Assembly: GCF_050003625.1 (NCBI RefSeq)
Contig: NC_134399.1
Location: 224,620,975-224,684,974, forward strand
Reading direction: 5' to 3'
From: Haematobia irritans
Lineage: Eukaryota; Arthropoda; Insecta; Diptera; Muscidae
Length of the DNA stretch: 64,000 bases
Numbering within the stretch: the first letter of the stretch is position 1; every line of letters begins with the position of its first letter. Below the pieces are notes generated by a model, which had not been told where the DNA came from, searched no databases, and was given only the letters and a program-made list of their open reading frames with translations. The position numbers and the translations under genes are program-made. Shown piece after piece: positions 21,893-33,917 of this stretch.

Positions 21893-23506
21893 TGATAAGT
21901 CCCCGGTCTAGCAAAAAAAACACATTTTTTTTGCCAAAATTCGTTTTTATTATTCAGCAAAGTTCCCTTCAAGAGCGATACAACGATTATAACGACCTTC
22001 CAATTTGTTGATACCATTTTGGTAGTACTCCTTGGGTTTTGCCTCAAAATAGGCCTCCGTTTCGGCGATCACCTCTTCATTGCAGCCAAATTTTTTCCCT
22101 GCGAGCATCTTTTTGAGGTCTAAGAACAAGAAAAAGTCGCTGGGGCCCAGATCTGGAGAATACGGTGGGTTGGGGAAGCAATACGAAGCCCAATTCATGA
22201 ATTTTTTCCATCGTTCTCAATGACTTGTGGCACGGTGCGTTGTCTTGGTGGAACACAACTTTTTTCTTCTTCATATGGGGCCGTTTTGCCGCGATTTCGA
22301 CCTTCAAACGCTCCAATAATGCCATATAATAATCACTGTTGATGGTTTTTCCTTCTCAAGATAATCGATAAAAATTATTCCATGCGCATCCCAAAAAACA
22401 GAGGCTATTACTTTGCCAGCGGACTTTTGAGTCTTTCCACGCTTCGGAGACGGTTCACCGGTCGCTGTCCACTCAGCCGACTGTCGATTGGACTCAGAAG
22501 TGTAGTGATGGAGCCATGATTCATCCATTGTCACATATCGACGGAAAAACTCGGTTGTATTACGAGTTAACAGCTGCAAACACCGCTCAGAATCATCAAC
22601 ACCTTGTTGTTTTTGGTCAAATGTGAGCTTGCGCGGCACCCATTTTGCACAGAGCTTACGCATATCCAAATATTGATGAATGATATGACCCACACGTTCC
22701 TTTGATATCTTTAAGGCCCCTGCTATCTCGATCAACTTCATTTTACGGTCATTCAAAATCATTTTGTGGATTTTTTTTTTATGTTTTCGTCGGTAACCAC
22801 CTCTTTTTTTGGGAGCCACCGCCTTGCATACACAAGGTCGTGGGTTAGATTGCTGCTTCGACCGAACACCAAAAAGTTTTTCAGCGGTGGATTATCCCAC
22901 CTCAGTAATGTTGGTGACGTTTCTGAGGGTTTCAAAACATCTCTAAGTGGTTTCACTGCAATGTGGAACGCCGTTCGGACTCGGCTATAAAAAGGAGGTC
23001 CCTTGTCATTGATCTTAACATGGAATCAGGCAGCACTCAGTGATAAGAAAGAAAGAAGTTCACCTATGTGGTATCACAATGGACTGAATAGTCTAAGTGA
23101 GCCTGATACATCGGGCTGCCACCTAACCTAACCTAACCTAACCACCTCTTTCGGGCGTCCACTGCGTGCACCGTCCTCCGTGCTCATTTCACCACGCTTG
23201 AATTTTGCATACCAATCAATTATTGTTGATTTCCCTAGGGCAGAGTCCAGAAACTCATTACCAAGCCAAGTTGTTGCTTCCACCGTATTCTTTCCCTTCA
23301 GAAAACAGTATTTTATCAAAACACAAAATTCCTTTTTTTCCATTTTTTCTCATAAACAAAAGTTGCTTCACAAAAGACGCTCTATCTCACAAACTAATTG
23401 ACTTACAGATGTCAAATTTTGACTCGAATCATTTGAAGGTTGGTACTATATAAAAATAATATGCATTTATACTAGCGACGCCATCTATGTGTCAGATCGG
23501 GGACTT
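21893..23506 (-). pseudogene. Himar1-like mariner (DD34D, irritans group), broken transposase
   Basis: The left end ACAGGTTGGCTGATAAGTC starts right after a TA and matches the Himar1 terminal repeat as remembered. The right end keeps 'agatcggggactt' but loses its last ~14 bp. Without the SINE it is about 1.28 kb, the full mariner length. The minus-strand frame starts at 23343 (MEKKEFCVLIKYCF) and shows the N-terminal helix-turn-helix, the linker, 'VTMDESWLHHYT' (first Asp), 'HQDNAPCHKSL' (second Asp) and 'PPYSPDLGPSDFF' (third Asp, 34 residues on). A SINE splits it after 'GRPKEVV', and at least two frameshifts (near 22350 and 22160) break it. The transposase would catalyse cut-and-paste at TA; this copy cannot. 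Confidence 0.92.
22812..23141 (+). mobile_element. tRNA-derived SINE inside the mariner gene
   Basis: Begins 'gggagccacc' and then jumps to 'gccttgcatacacaaggtcg', so the A-box part of the head is missing between two GCC triplets. The B-box-like 'gtgggttagattgctg' is mutated. It ends with 'ctgccacctaacctaaccta' and further CTAAC units. The mariner text on both sides shares 'aaccacctctt', which is the target duplication (about 11-12 bp). Confidence 0.88.
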
Positions 23507-24235
23507 GTCCAAAAGTCGATAAACTTTTCAACGATGTCGTATTGTCCTTATAATTAAGTGATTTCACTTGAAAATGGGTTTCATAACATGAAAGAAGAAA
23601 TGTTTGGGCTAAGGTCAACTTTACTTTAACAATATAGAAAAATTCTTTAAATTTAATGAAATTGTCTTTAAATTTGTTGTCTTTTTGCATCTTGACGTTA
23701 AAGCAAAAATCTACTATAAAATTGACTATAAAGCAAAATATTGACTATAAAGCAAACAACATGTCCTACATCATGTTTTTCAACACTTTATTTTAAAGAC
23801 GTTTTTTATTTGAAACATAGCATAACTTTTACTGGAATTCGAATCTTAATTTGGAAAATAAAGTTCTTGTTAACTCGTTTTTAAAGGACTTTGATAGCAT
23901 ATGAAGGAAAAAGCCGAAAAAATAAAAATTTGCTTGTTAGAAGGAAATACACAAAACCCAAAATTTAAAAGAGAATTGTATACTTACTTGTATTCTCTGC
24001 TTCTTTGGCTCGGAATCAATACCAATATTTTTAAAGTAAATACAAAATCTGTGGAACCGGGCATACTTTTTTTTCAGTGTTTGTGTAAAATTTTTTCCCG
24101 TTTTTTTAGTTCATTTAACTAACGTACGCAAAAAATTATTAGAGTAAAGGAAACTTTCTCCAAACATAAAAATTCCATGAACTAAAATAAAGTTAAATTG
24201 GCTTTAGTGAAATAGAGAGAATACTTTTTTGAGCG

Positions 24236-25310
24236 TAGACTCAAAACTAGATAGGTCCCTAAAAATGTATTTAATTTAATGAAGCCGCATCTTTGGCATC
24301 TTTGGAATCAATACCAAAATCCTTAAGCAAAAGTCAACATCTTTGGATCCAAGTAAACTTCTGTTTGAGTGTGTTTCAGTAGAGAGACAGATGACTCGCT
24401 TCCATTTGGAATCATGGTATGTAAAGGTAGACTATAGATATATTGTTTATTAGATCTAAGGTCAGTATCACAATTATGAAAAATCGATATGGATTTTCAA
24501 AATATTCTTCAATTTAAATTCAGCAAACTCTTGTAATATTTGCCCTTAAAAATTTTTCATTTGTCCTAAAATATAATTTCAAAGCACAAAACTTTCGAAA
24601 TTTGTATTTAATCCTATGATCTCCCACAGAGTCAAGATGCTATAATCTAACACAAAAATCTCAGTAATAGGCTTTCATCAACAGAAGTCTTTTAAAAATC
24701 TTCTCATTATCCCTACTTATTGTATCCCTAGGCTACATTTTTTTTGGGAGGGGTGGAATAATGAGACTTGACATAAATAAATATGCTCTTGTTGGACAAA
24801 AGAGGACCCAGAATCACTACTTACACACATACAATAAATAAAACTCCCTTACAATAGATACAAATTACAACCAATTCAAAATCGGAGCGGATATCAAGAT
24901 TCATCCTTAATTAAAAGTAACAAACATCCGGAACAATAGACCAACAAAAATTCCTTTAAAATCTATAAATCGCCTGTATCCCTTTAGAGGATGAATGTAC
25001 CTGGAAATCATTGGGAAATTTTTAAGCTGACTACAACAATAACTCGACCATTTGCATGTGAAAAGCAAAGAATTCCCGGTAGTAACAGAATACAAACATG
25101 TTTACATTTCCGGTTAATCAGCTTAGTTTGATGTTAACACTTGAATAGAGCTAATACTTGAAAACAGACTTGAAAAAAAGGGATAATATTTGTGAAACAC
25201 TAACATTTTGGCAATGGCTTAATAAATAATAGAGAAGAGTACCGTAGCGCCCCCAAACAAATTTAAATTGTTTGGGAACTTAAATAAAAGTTAGATTCGA
25301 TTAGGCTTTA
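24236..25310. other. AT-rich stretch without a recognised gene
   Basis: A faint H-like fragment ('ggaatcaataccaaaatccttaag', about 24305-24330) opens it. The remainder is AT-rich without a recognisable repeat or gene. Confidence 0.45.
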
Positions 25311-27582
25311 AAGGGTGATACGGTCAAAATTTGGTCAATATAAACTTGACGTATTTTTTCAATTTTGCATTTAAAAAACCTGAACACCCCTCATTTTGAA
25401 GGTGTGTGTGTGTAGAATGTTTCTCCTATTTTGATTTTGGAATTCACTCTTCAGTTGTCAAAACGCCGTCCAAGCAAGAAGAGCAGCGTATCAAAATTTT
25501 GCTCGCGCATCGCGAAAATCCGAGTTACTCGCAAAGCTGGCAAAATCGCTAAAAGTTGCCAAATCAACCGTTACAAATGTAATTAAAGTGTTTGGGGAAC
25601 GTTTGTCGACAGCCAGGAAGTCTGAATCGGGGGGAAATCGAAAACCGGGAGCCGCTGAGACGACAAAGAGGGTTGCCGGTAGCGAAACCCTAACCTCTCT
25701 CTCCGAGATGCCGCAAATAAACTGGGTTTATCGTCCACAACCGTGCATCGAGCCAAAAAACAAGCCGGACTATCGACTTACAAGAAGGTAGTGACTACAA
25801 ATCGCGATGATAAAAATACGACTGCCAAAGCGCGATCCCGGAGGCTGTACACGACGATACTGACGAAGTTTGTCTGCGTGGTAATGGACGACGAAACCTA
25901 CGTCAAAGCCGACTACAAGCAGCTTCCGGTACAGGAGTTTTATACGGCAAAAGGAAGGGGAAAGGTAGGAGATATGTTCAAGCACATAAAACTGTCAAAG
26001 TTCGCAACGAAATATCTGGTTTGGCAAGCCATCTGTAGCTGTGGCTTGAAAAGAAGCATTTTCATAGCTTCCGGGACTGTCAACCAAGAAATTTACGTGA
26101 AAGAGTGTTTGAATAAACGTCTGCTGCCTTTCCTGAAGAAATACGGTTGTTCCGTACTGTTTTGGCCGGATTTGGCATCTAGCCATTACGGTAAAAAGGC
26201 CATGGAGTGGTACGCCGCCAACAACGTGCAGGTGGTTCCCAAGGACAAGAACCCTCCCAACACGCCAGAGCTCCGCCCAATTGAGAAATACTGCACCCTC
26301 AAAAAAAATCGCTTCTGTAACATATACTCCCAAACATATTTTTCTTCAAGCATATACATTTTTGGGTATTGCCCAAACATTTATATGTTTGATTTCTTCC
26401 AATATATAATATGTTTGAGAGCATATTGGTCTAAACAATATAATATGTTTGGGTAGTCTAAGTTCCAAATTTTTCCATCCAAATTCAATAATGTTGTCTT
26501 CCAAAAAACTATATGTTCTTATGTGAACATATAATATGTTTGGAAACATTTTGAACCCAAAAATATTATATGCTTAGGAGAATTTTCTCCCAAAGAAGAT
26601 TGTGCTCAAATTTTTTTTCTGCCTAATTGTATATTCCCTCACATTTTTCTCACTTCCACCAGTTTTTAGCACCTTTTTCTGTAATACAAACATTTTAGAA
26701 GAAATTATTATATTTTATAATTTTTTTTTAATTTTACCTTTTGCCGGACGTTCGGAAGTTCCCGAAAAGGTGTTCAGCATTACATACTATTTTCTTATAA
26801 AAGACTTAAAGTCAGAAAAGAAAAGTGCTTGATATAAACGAAATGGACTGAGTTCAAATCAAATATTATTTTTTTATTGCAACAATAAAAATTGTGTAAC
26901 AAATAAAGGTTTTTGTATACAAGTTTAAAATTTTCGAAGAAATTCAAAAACTCTTACAAAAGAAGAGCGTGAAGTCGAGTATATATAAATATTTTTCCAT
27001 CGAATCCTAAGGTTAAGGTTCTAAACAGTAATTTTAAAACAGCACATAAATTTATTTTAGTGTGAACAATTGTTTGCTAGCATGTAACACCATTAATTTA
27101 GAAATACAAATTAATATGAATTATTATTAACGAATAATTTTGTACTTAATTTAATTCTTAAGGCCGGTATAAATTCGCATTATCATGTTAAAATGGTTTA
27201 CCCTTTTACTTTTCTTTAATAATTTCTTTTAAAGAAAATAAACTTATTCAATTGTTGCTTTGGATCTTTCACCACCAAGTTACAATACAATTTACCGGAA
27301 AAAGTTGTAATGTTATTCTGGTTTTGCCGCTAAAATGAGAAATAATTTTAGCGGCAAAACTCGAACTCAATGCCCACTTTTATTTTCGAAAAAATCCGTC
27401 AACTCCTCTTGGACTACTCATTAATAAAGAGGAACTAATCTTTGTTTTTATAGATCTTCAAAGGTCGATACTTTCAATGAAGTCGTGTTGTCGTTATAAT
27501 TAAGTGATTTGACTTAAAAATGGGTATCATAACATGAAAGAACAAATTTTTGATTAACCAAATTTTGACCGTATCACCATTT
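25311..27582 (+). pseudogene. DD37E Tc1/mariner element a, 3' part replaced by inserts
   Basis: Left end AAGGGTGATACGGTCAAAA at 25311 after TA. A matching inverted end ('accaaattttgaccgtatca') lies at 27557-27576, so the outer limits are plausible. The transposase (from ~25470) is read in shifted frames: 'SKQEEQRIKILLAHRE', a gap in 'SYSQSWQNR', then 'VVMDDETYVKADYKQ' (first Asp), 'VLFWPDLASSHYG' (second Asp) and 'PELRPIEKY' (Glu, 37 residues later). After 'EKY' at 26293 the coding text stops at a MITE D end, followed by an E fragment (27450-27550). It carries frameshifts and lacks the C-terminus, so it is inactive. Confidence 0.85.
26293..27445 (-). mobile_element. MITE D copy 1 (inside DD37E element a)
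   Basis: Begins CACCCTCAAAAAAAATCGC and then shows 'aacatatactcccaaacata' and the many 'aacatat(a)atgtttg' motifs of family D. A degenerate tRNA-like remnant follows ('ttttgccggacgttcggaag', 26743), then D inner blocks ('tgctagcatgtaacaccatt', 'ccgtcaactcctcttggact'). It contains its own palindrome 'gttttgccgctaaaat...attttagcggcaaaac' near 27322-27361. The opposite D terminus is missing. Confidence 0.72.
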
Positions 27583-27639
27583 AATATAGCTCGATATATT
27601 CAGCATATTCAGTTCCAACGAATATATGGCCAGTATTTC

Positions 27640-28335
27640 AAGAATTTTTTATACCCACCTTGAAGTAAATCCTGCAAAGACAGAATTAGTCATGTACTGC
27701 AAAAGATCGCAAAACTCCCACGGTTAAGCGCATATCCTTAGGGGTATTGAAATTCCCTTTGGTAAGTGTGCAAAATACCTTGGCGTTATTCTGGACAGGA
27801 AGCTGAACTTTAAGCTTAATATTGAAGAAAGAGCGAGAAAAGTCACAATAGCTTTGTACTCGTGCAAAAAGGCAATAGGAAAAAAGTGGGGACTAAAACC
27901 GAAAATTATGTATTGGCTATACACGGCAGAGGTTAGACCTATAATGCTATATGGTGTTGTAGTCTGGTGGCCGGTCCTCAAAATAATGCCAGATGTGCCT
28001 AACGTAGTGGATTACAGTCTGGCGAAACCACTGTAACGACACCAAGCAAATATGGCCCCATTTAAACTTGAACCGCACACTAGATATGCTAGTGTTCTCA
28101 AGACGTCAGATATCACTTTTGATATCTGCTATAAAAGGTCGCTGCCTGATAGGCGAATTTGCAAAAACTATTGGTGCGAAGTATAATGACTATTATATGA
28201 GCTGTCATGATGCTGAGGAAAAGGAATCAATTAAACACCTCTTGTGTGAGTGTCATGCAATTTGTGTAAGGCGTAAGCGAAATTTAGAGGCATATAGCTT
28301 TAGGTTACTGGCGGACCTGCAAAAACGTTAACTTA
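27640..28335 (+). pseudogene. Non-LTR retrotransposon fragment (RT thumb and RNase H tail)
   Basis: Two separated pieces of a retrotransposon polyprotein. The first (27650-27975) reads 'VNPAKTELVMYCKRS', 'KCAKYLGVILDRKLNF' and 'ALYSCKKAIGKKWGLKP ... YTAEVRPIMLYGVVVWW', the RT palm/thumb boundary of the I/Jockey group. The second (28068-28331) reads 'LISAIKGRCLIGEFAK', 'CMSCHDAEEK'-like text and 'IKHLLCECHAICVRRK', the HLLCEC block after RNase H. The catalytic RT motif and RNase H core are absent, and there is a stop in the first piece. It is a dead internal deletion derivative. Confidence 0.78.
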
Positions 28336-28447
28336 AGCAGTTTGTTAATGTTTTTGGGACAATCTGGTTGGTTCAACAAAAGAAAATAATAGTGAAGGTT
28401 CAGTGGTTAAAACTAGAAGTGCCCATATGTAATAGGTACTTTTAGTT

Positions 28448-28525
28448 AAATGTGGTATCACAATGGACTGAATAGTCTAAGTGAGCCTGAAACTTAACCG
28501 TGCTGCCACTTTAACCTAACCTACC
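28448..28525 (+). mobile_element. SINE 3' tail fragment
   Basis: Only the last ~75 bp of the SINE family: 'atgtggtatcacaatggactg', 'gtctaagtgagcctgaaac', 'gctgccactttaacctaacc'. The tRNA-like head is absent. Confidence 0.75.
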
Positions 28526-28854
28526 CTATATCCACCATAAAAAATTATTGAAATTGCGATCAAATTGTTAAAAATTACACGCCAAACCGATTTCCCATCG
28601 ATTGAAACTATTTGGAATAAGTCCAATGCATGGAAATTGGGTACTGTAGAAATTTAAGCCGAGAGACGTCAAGAAATTGGGAAATGTGTTTCGTTAATTC
28701 AAGAATATTTTGACTATAATTTATAACAAACAATTCATTAAACTGGACATACGGGATTCATGAAGCTGGCCAAAAGGGAATGATTGTCATCTTCATCGTT
28801 TGCCTCAGTTGCAAAAGACAGCCTTGTGTTGGCTATCATAACCAAGGAACATTG

Positions 28855-29040
28855 GACGGTATGGTTGGAATATTGTCGTGAGGTCAAAGATTTCATGTCT
28901 TTCAAATACGATTGCAAATTTTGCTTCGCATAGAAGACGCATTTCTCTAATATAAAGTTTTTTCCTTGTCCAAAAGTCGATAAACTTTTCAATGAAGTCA
29001 TATTGCCCTTATAATTGATTTCATTTATCAATTTGGTATC
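28855..29040 (-). mobile_element. MITE E end fragment
   Basis: About 180 bp of the E right arm in reverse: 'atattgtcgtgaggtcaaag', 'cgcatagaagacgcatttct', 'tgtccaaaagtcgataaact' and 'ttataattgatttcattt'. The CACTG tip is replaced by 'ggttgga', so the fragment is truncated at both ends. Sequence on either side (28525-28855, 29041-29495) shows no recognisable gene. Confidence 0.75.
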
Positions 29041-29496
29041 TCACACAGGTGTTAGATAAGTTTCCCGGACCAAGTCCTTGGCGCTATGCAGTTGGTTGAT
29101 ATCAAGGACGATTTAAGTTAATCGCATTTTCGAACCAGAGGTATGTGGATTGTTTTAAAGCTGTGTAGATGCTAATTGGGGAGGTGACGCTTTGAAGTTA
29201 GTCGACAAGAAGGACATACCGGCTAGACCTAGAGTACATGCATAGATACATGCAAACCCTTCTGCTCCTGAGTCTATATTAAACAAACTAAAGCAATGTA
29301 ACCCAAATCTTCCAACCGCCGATTGAAGGGTTGACCGTTTGGATGAGGTAAATGGACCATGACGACGAGCGGATTTTATATTGAAAATTTACGACTTTCA
29401 TGATATCCATCTGAAGGTATACAAAAGAGTTCAGTCAAAGGATTCTGAAACGGACAAGCCTCCATTAGAGTCAGAAAATATAGACATTTTTTAAGA

Positions 29497-29833
29497 CACC
29501 GTGGTGCAATGGTTAGCATACCTGCCTTGCATACACAAGGTCGTGGGTTCGATTCCTGTTTCGACCAAACACCAACAAGTTTTTCAGCGGTGGATTATCC
29601 CACCTCAGTAATGCTGGTGACGTTTCTGAGGGTTTCAAAGCTTCTCTAAGTGGTTTCACTGTAATGTGGACTCCATTCGGACTCGGCTATAAAAAGGAGG
29701 TCTCTTGTCATTGAGCTTAACATGGAATCGGACAGCAATCAGTGATAAGAGAGAAGTTCACCAATGTGGTTCACAATGATCTGAATAGTCTAAGTGAGTC
29801 TGATACATCGGGCTGCCACTATACCTAACCTAC
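29497..29833 (+). mobile_element. tRNA-derived SINE (best-preserved head)
   Basis: A nearly complete copy: 'caccgtggtgcaatggttag' (A-box), 'ccttgcatacacaaggtcg', 'gtgggttcgattcctg' (B-box matching GGTTCGATTCC exactly), the body with 'cggctataaaaaggaggtc', and the tail 'ccactatacctaacctac'. The intact promoter boxes make this the best reference for the family. Confidence 0.88.
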
Positions 29834-29867
29834 ATGTGTGCATCAATTTTATTCAAACCCCATAGTG

Positions 29868-30325
29868 AGAAGGGAAAAGCCATCAACAGTGACTATTATA
29901 TGGCACTATTGGAGCGTATGAAATCGCGGCAAAACGGCCCCATATCAAGAAGAAAAAAGTGTTGTTCCACCAAGACAACGCACCGTGCCACAAGTCATTG
30001 AGAACGATGGCAAAAAATCATGAATTGGGCTTCGAATTGCTTCCCCACCCACCGTATTCTCCAGATCTGGCCCCCAACGACTTTTTCTTGTTCTCAGACC
30101 TCAAAAGGATGCTCGCAGGGAAAAAATTTGGCTGCAATGAAGAGGTGATCACCGAAACTGAGGCTTATTTTGAGGCAAAACCGAAGGAGTACTACCAAAA
30201 TGGTATCAAAAAATTGGAAGGTCGTTATAATCGTTGTATCGCTCTTGAACTATGTTGAATAATAAAAACGAATTTTGGCAAAAAATGTGTTTTTCTTTGT
30301 TAGACCGGGGACTTATCAGCCAAGG
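29868..30325 (+). pseudogene. Himar1-like mariner, 3' half
   Basis: Codes for the C-terminal third of the same transposase as at 21.9-23.5 kb: 'VLFHQDNAPCHKSLRT' (second Asp), 'PPYSPDLAPNDFF' (third Asp, 34 residues later, the DD34D spacing), 'GCNEEVITETEAYFEAKP' and 'EGRYNRCIALE'. A premature stop (ELC*) falls just before the normal end. A frameshift at 29915 joins 'LLER' out of frame. The terminal repeat 'accggggacttatcagccaa' lacks only its last bases. The 5' half is absent. Confidence 0.9.
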
Positions 30326-32268
30326 TTAGGTTAACAACCTAAGATTTATTTTGCAATTGAAAGGGATCGCAGTTTTTCATATATAATATTTGATAGACAA
30401 ATTCTGCATGTTTAGTTAAAAGCATTACTAAATCACTTATTCGAGTCTTTACTCTCATAAGATTTTATTGGAAACCAATCAATTTTTCAATCAAGACTCT
30501 TGAAAATTTTTCTTTAAAATATATTACATTCCAAATAATTTATATGACATTGTAAAAATTTTCCTCAGTCTACATGTTATTGCTGTTAATTATATATGGG
30601 ATCAAGTCTTAGAGTTTCGCATACCATCCAATACATTTCATCGAACTAAGAAGTAGTGATGAGTTCATAATAAATATATTATCTGTCCATAGCATTATCA
30701 ACAATTTAATCTCAACACATTTTCCTCATCAATTGAGGGTCATTGATCTACCGGAATGTGGTCTTTTGTCTTAAATTTGAGTATTCTCTGATAAAATGAG
30801 AAATTCCCCCAGCTTATCATAATGCTGGTCGTTATTATTATTTGTAGATATTAGAGAAGCTAATCATATTGTCAATACCAAACCATGTTAATTGGAAAAT
30901 ACACTTGCACACCCACATACATACACTTGAACACTAAAATCCTTTGTATCTTGTATGTGTATGCAAGAGTGTTGGTCATATACTCACTCCATTTATGGAT
31001 GAATACCTCTTCTATTGCTTACGTGAGATTGAATGAGTGAATTGAGTGAGTGTCAGGAGAAGATTATGTACATTTACAATATGCAGCAATAGATAAAATT
31101 GTGCCCATAAAATAATAGACCATTAAATTGGAGACAGGACAAGAAAGTATGTGAAGATGAAGTCGGTAGTGGGAACAGCTAGAATCACCTTTTCAATGTA
31201 CTTTGTTCTCCGTGATGGCGTTGTTGATGATGATGATGATAATGCTGACAGCAGCAACAACACCAACAACACCGAGGACAATAATGTGGACCATGTTGCC
31301 TATGAGAATGAAGATGCTGATGTAGACTAAGATGATGGAGACAAAAGACGGAAAATATACTCTTGCCGGAAGGATAACATGAATTGTATTTTGTTTATAT
31401 TAAGTGATGGCATAGGCTTTGGCGAGGCGGGGATGTCTAAAAGTGGTTTGCGTGCTTCATCTTCATGTCTCTTTTGTATATCGGTGTGTTTGTATGCGTC
31501 TTTGGTCAAGTGTATGGATCCTACTCTGGGTAGGGGGGGAATGGATCAATACATGTTCAAATCAACGAATGCATGGAATGAATGAGGATGATTGAATTCG
31601 AGGGGAAGGGGATGGAGATTCTTAAAAGCCAAGCAGCTTTAAAAATATATACACTTGTATAGTCGTAAATTCCATTGTAATAGTTTGTAAAGCTCTTTGA
31701 ATAGGAGGCGGGGGGTGTTTTGGTGTTGTTGTTCTTGTTGGCGATGGATGGATGTACATTCGCTTGGTTATCAATCCAACCAATTCGCCAAAACAATAGA
31801 CTCGAAAAGACAATTAAGATGGTATTTGCCATTGAGGCAAAAGGATAATGCCTATAAAGAAAAATCTAACGATAGTTGAGATAGAGCACGTAACATCAGC
31901 ATCGTCAAACTAGAAGTAGGCTGAATTGTTGTTTGATATACTCAAGAAATAGCAATACTCAAGCCGCTGGACACTTAGAGAAAATATTGACATGTTAAGC
32001 AAATATAGTTTTCACCTGTGTCCGAAATAGCGATTGTCCAGACTACAGTACAAAAAAAAAAAAAAATAAAGTATTTTGGATTGGGGTTTTATGTAAACAT
32101 TTCGTAAGATATATTTCAATATTTTTGCTTAATAATACTTTTTGAATATTGCCTTGAGAAAAATATTAGGCGTATACATTTTTGTCACGAACCCATTGCT
32201 AAGTTTCGGAGCTGCTTAACCCTTTCACTAGCGAAATAAACCTAATGTTAAAACTATTTTCTTCTTTT
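30326..32268. other. Low-copy stretch; one small Asp/Asn-rich frame
   Basis: No repeat family recognised. Features are a GAT microsatellite (31231-31252), AAC/AGC trinucleotide runs (31253-31278) and an A14 run near 32051. A 57-codon frame at 31157-31330 reads MKSVVGTARITFSMYF, then five Asp and an Asn/Asp-rich tail. It is simply the trinucleotide run translated and has no visible family. This is the most host-like DNA in the left half. Confidence 0.45.
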
Positions 32269-33088
32269 TATACCCTCCACCATAGGATGGTGGACCAACA
32301 GATTTGGCTTGCGGAGCATCTAAGAGAAGCATATTTCATCCGATCTGGCTGAAATTTGGTACGTGCTGTTAGTACATGGTTTCTAACAACCATGCAAAAA
32401 TTGGTCGATATCGGTCCCTTATTATATATAGCCCCCATATAAACCGATCCCAAATTTTAATTTCCAGAGCCTCTTTGAGGAGCAAAATTCATCCGATCCG
32501 GTTGAAATTTGGTACTTGATGTTATTATATGGTCTTTAACAACCGTGCAAAAATTGATCCATGTCGGTCCATAATTATATATAGCCCTCATATAAATCGA
32601 TTCCCAGATTTGACCTCCGGAACATCATGGATGAGCAAAATTCATCTCATTCGGTTTAAATTTGATCTCATTCGGTTTAAATTTGGCCGCTAATAGCTAT
32701 GCAACAATTGGTCCATATCGGTCTATAGTCATATATAGCCGATCGCTAATCACACAAAAATTGGTCCATATCACCAAAAATAATCCACCAAAATTTTATT
32801 TCTATAGAAAATTTTGTAAAAATTTTATTTCTATAGACAATTTTGTCAAAATTTTATTTCTATAGAAAATTTCGTCGAACTGAATTTTTTTTGTTTAATA
32901 TGTGGACTAACTTACAATTTAGAAGAAGGTATTAAGAAGTTTTAAGATACCTTGCCATCGGCAAGTGTTACCGCAACCCAAGTAATTCGATTGTGGATGA
33001 CAGTCTTTAGTACAAGTTTCTATGCAATCCATGGTGGAGGGTACATAAGATTCGGCCTGGCCGAACTTACGGCGTATATACTTGTTTT
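32269..33088 (+). mobile_element. DINE-A copy 4 (short form)
   Basis: Head 'tataccctccaccataggatgg' jumps straight to 'accaacagatttggcttgcg', so the GTCC microsatellite block has been deleted. Two or three 153-bp units, a three-unit 29-bp minisatellite and the full 3' end ('ccatggtggagggtacataa', 'ttacggcgtatatacttgttt') follow. Confidence 0.8.
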
Positions 33089-33320
33089 GTTTGTACAGAA
33101 AAAAAAACAAGTATATTTATAGCTTATTTAGATTTAATATAACGTTGAGAAATAAATCGAAACTAATTAGGGAGTTAGAGATTGGTGTCGTTTTTGAATG
33201 ACATCGTATGTGGACTTCGGTAGCCAAAGGGTTAAGTTTGCGAAGGATTTGGAGTTGTAATGGTTGGTTGATGGTTAAATGAAATTAAAGCATTTCAAGA
33301 AGCTTCCAATATTGCATAAG

Positions 33321-33917
33321 TATACCCTCCACCATAGGATGGGGGTATATTAACTTTGTCATTCCGTTTGTAACACATCGAAATATTGCTCTAAGACCAC
33401 ATAAATTATATATATTCTGGGTCGTGGTGAAATTCTCAGTCGATCTAAGCATGTCCGTCCGTCCGTCTATTGAAATCACGCTAACTTCCGAACGAAACAA
33501 GCTATCGACTTGAAACTTGGAAGAAGTAGTTGTTATTGATGTAGGTCGGATGGTGTTGCAAATGGGCCATATCGGTTCACGTTTACGTATAGAATATTTC
33601 AATATTTCAATTCTGGCTCTATAATTACCGCACAAAAGTTAATATCGGTTCGTAATAATTTCTTCCTTATATATACCGGTCAAGAACTGAATATATGCGT
33701 ATTTAATCGACCTTTCTTTTGTCTACTATATATCCCGCATGGACTAACTTACAATTTAGAATATGATCTTAAGAAATTTTAAGATACCTTGCCATCGGCC
33801 GCAACCCAAGTAATTTAATTGTGGATGACCGTCTTTAGTAGAAGTTTCTACGCAATCTATGGTGGAGGGTACGTAAGATTCGGCCTGGCTGAACTTACGG
33901 CCGTATATACTTGTTTT
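33321..33917 (+). mobile_element. DINE-A copy 5 (short form)
   Basis: Complete head ('tataccctccaccataggatg', tatata block, 12-bp GTCC run), but the 153-bp units and the minisatellite are deleted after 'cgtttacgtatag'. The 3' end resumes at 'tatatgcgtatttaatcg' and finishes with 'gattcggcctggctgaact', 'tatatacttgtttt'. Confidence 0.82.

Larger units (their letters stand above)
21787..24079 (-). mobile_element. MITE E copy 3 (inside G, host of a mariner)
   Basis: Starts CACTGAAAAAAATATTG at 21787 and ends TTTTTTTTCAGTG at 24079. All E landmarks are present in reverse order on either side of the mariner: 'gcttagcatagaagacgaat' left of it and 'tgtccaaaagtcgataaac' right of it. About 15 bp of E sequence is missing at the right mariner junction. 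Confidence 0.85.
21524..24235 (-). mobile_element. MITE G copy 3 (inverted, host of a nested stack)
   Basis: Pieces 21524-21786 and 24080-24235 are the reverse complement of copy 2, for example 'tttatgcttcatt' continuing as 'catttaactaacgtacgca' and ending 'ttttttgagcg' followed by TA. The end nearest copy 2 is missing, so copies 2 and 3 are joined tail to tail around 21524. MITE E copy 3 is inserted in it. Confidence 0.78.

Noticed and set aside
23119..23141. Interstitial telomere sequence (CCTAA)n
   Set aside because: It is the tail of the SINE, and flies do not use TTAGG telomeres. The likeness is mentioned only as a property of the tail.
23128..23453. Plus-strand frames opposite the mariner N-terminus
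   Set aside because: They are antisense shadows of the MEKKEFCVL... transposase start.
31157..31330. A host gene encoding a small Asp/Asn-rich protein
   Set aside because: The frame is mainly a GAT/AAC trinucleotide run, with no splice context or family. It is not reported as a CDS.
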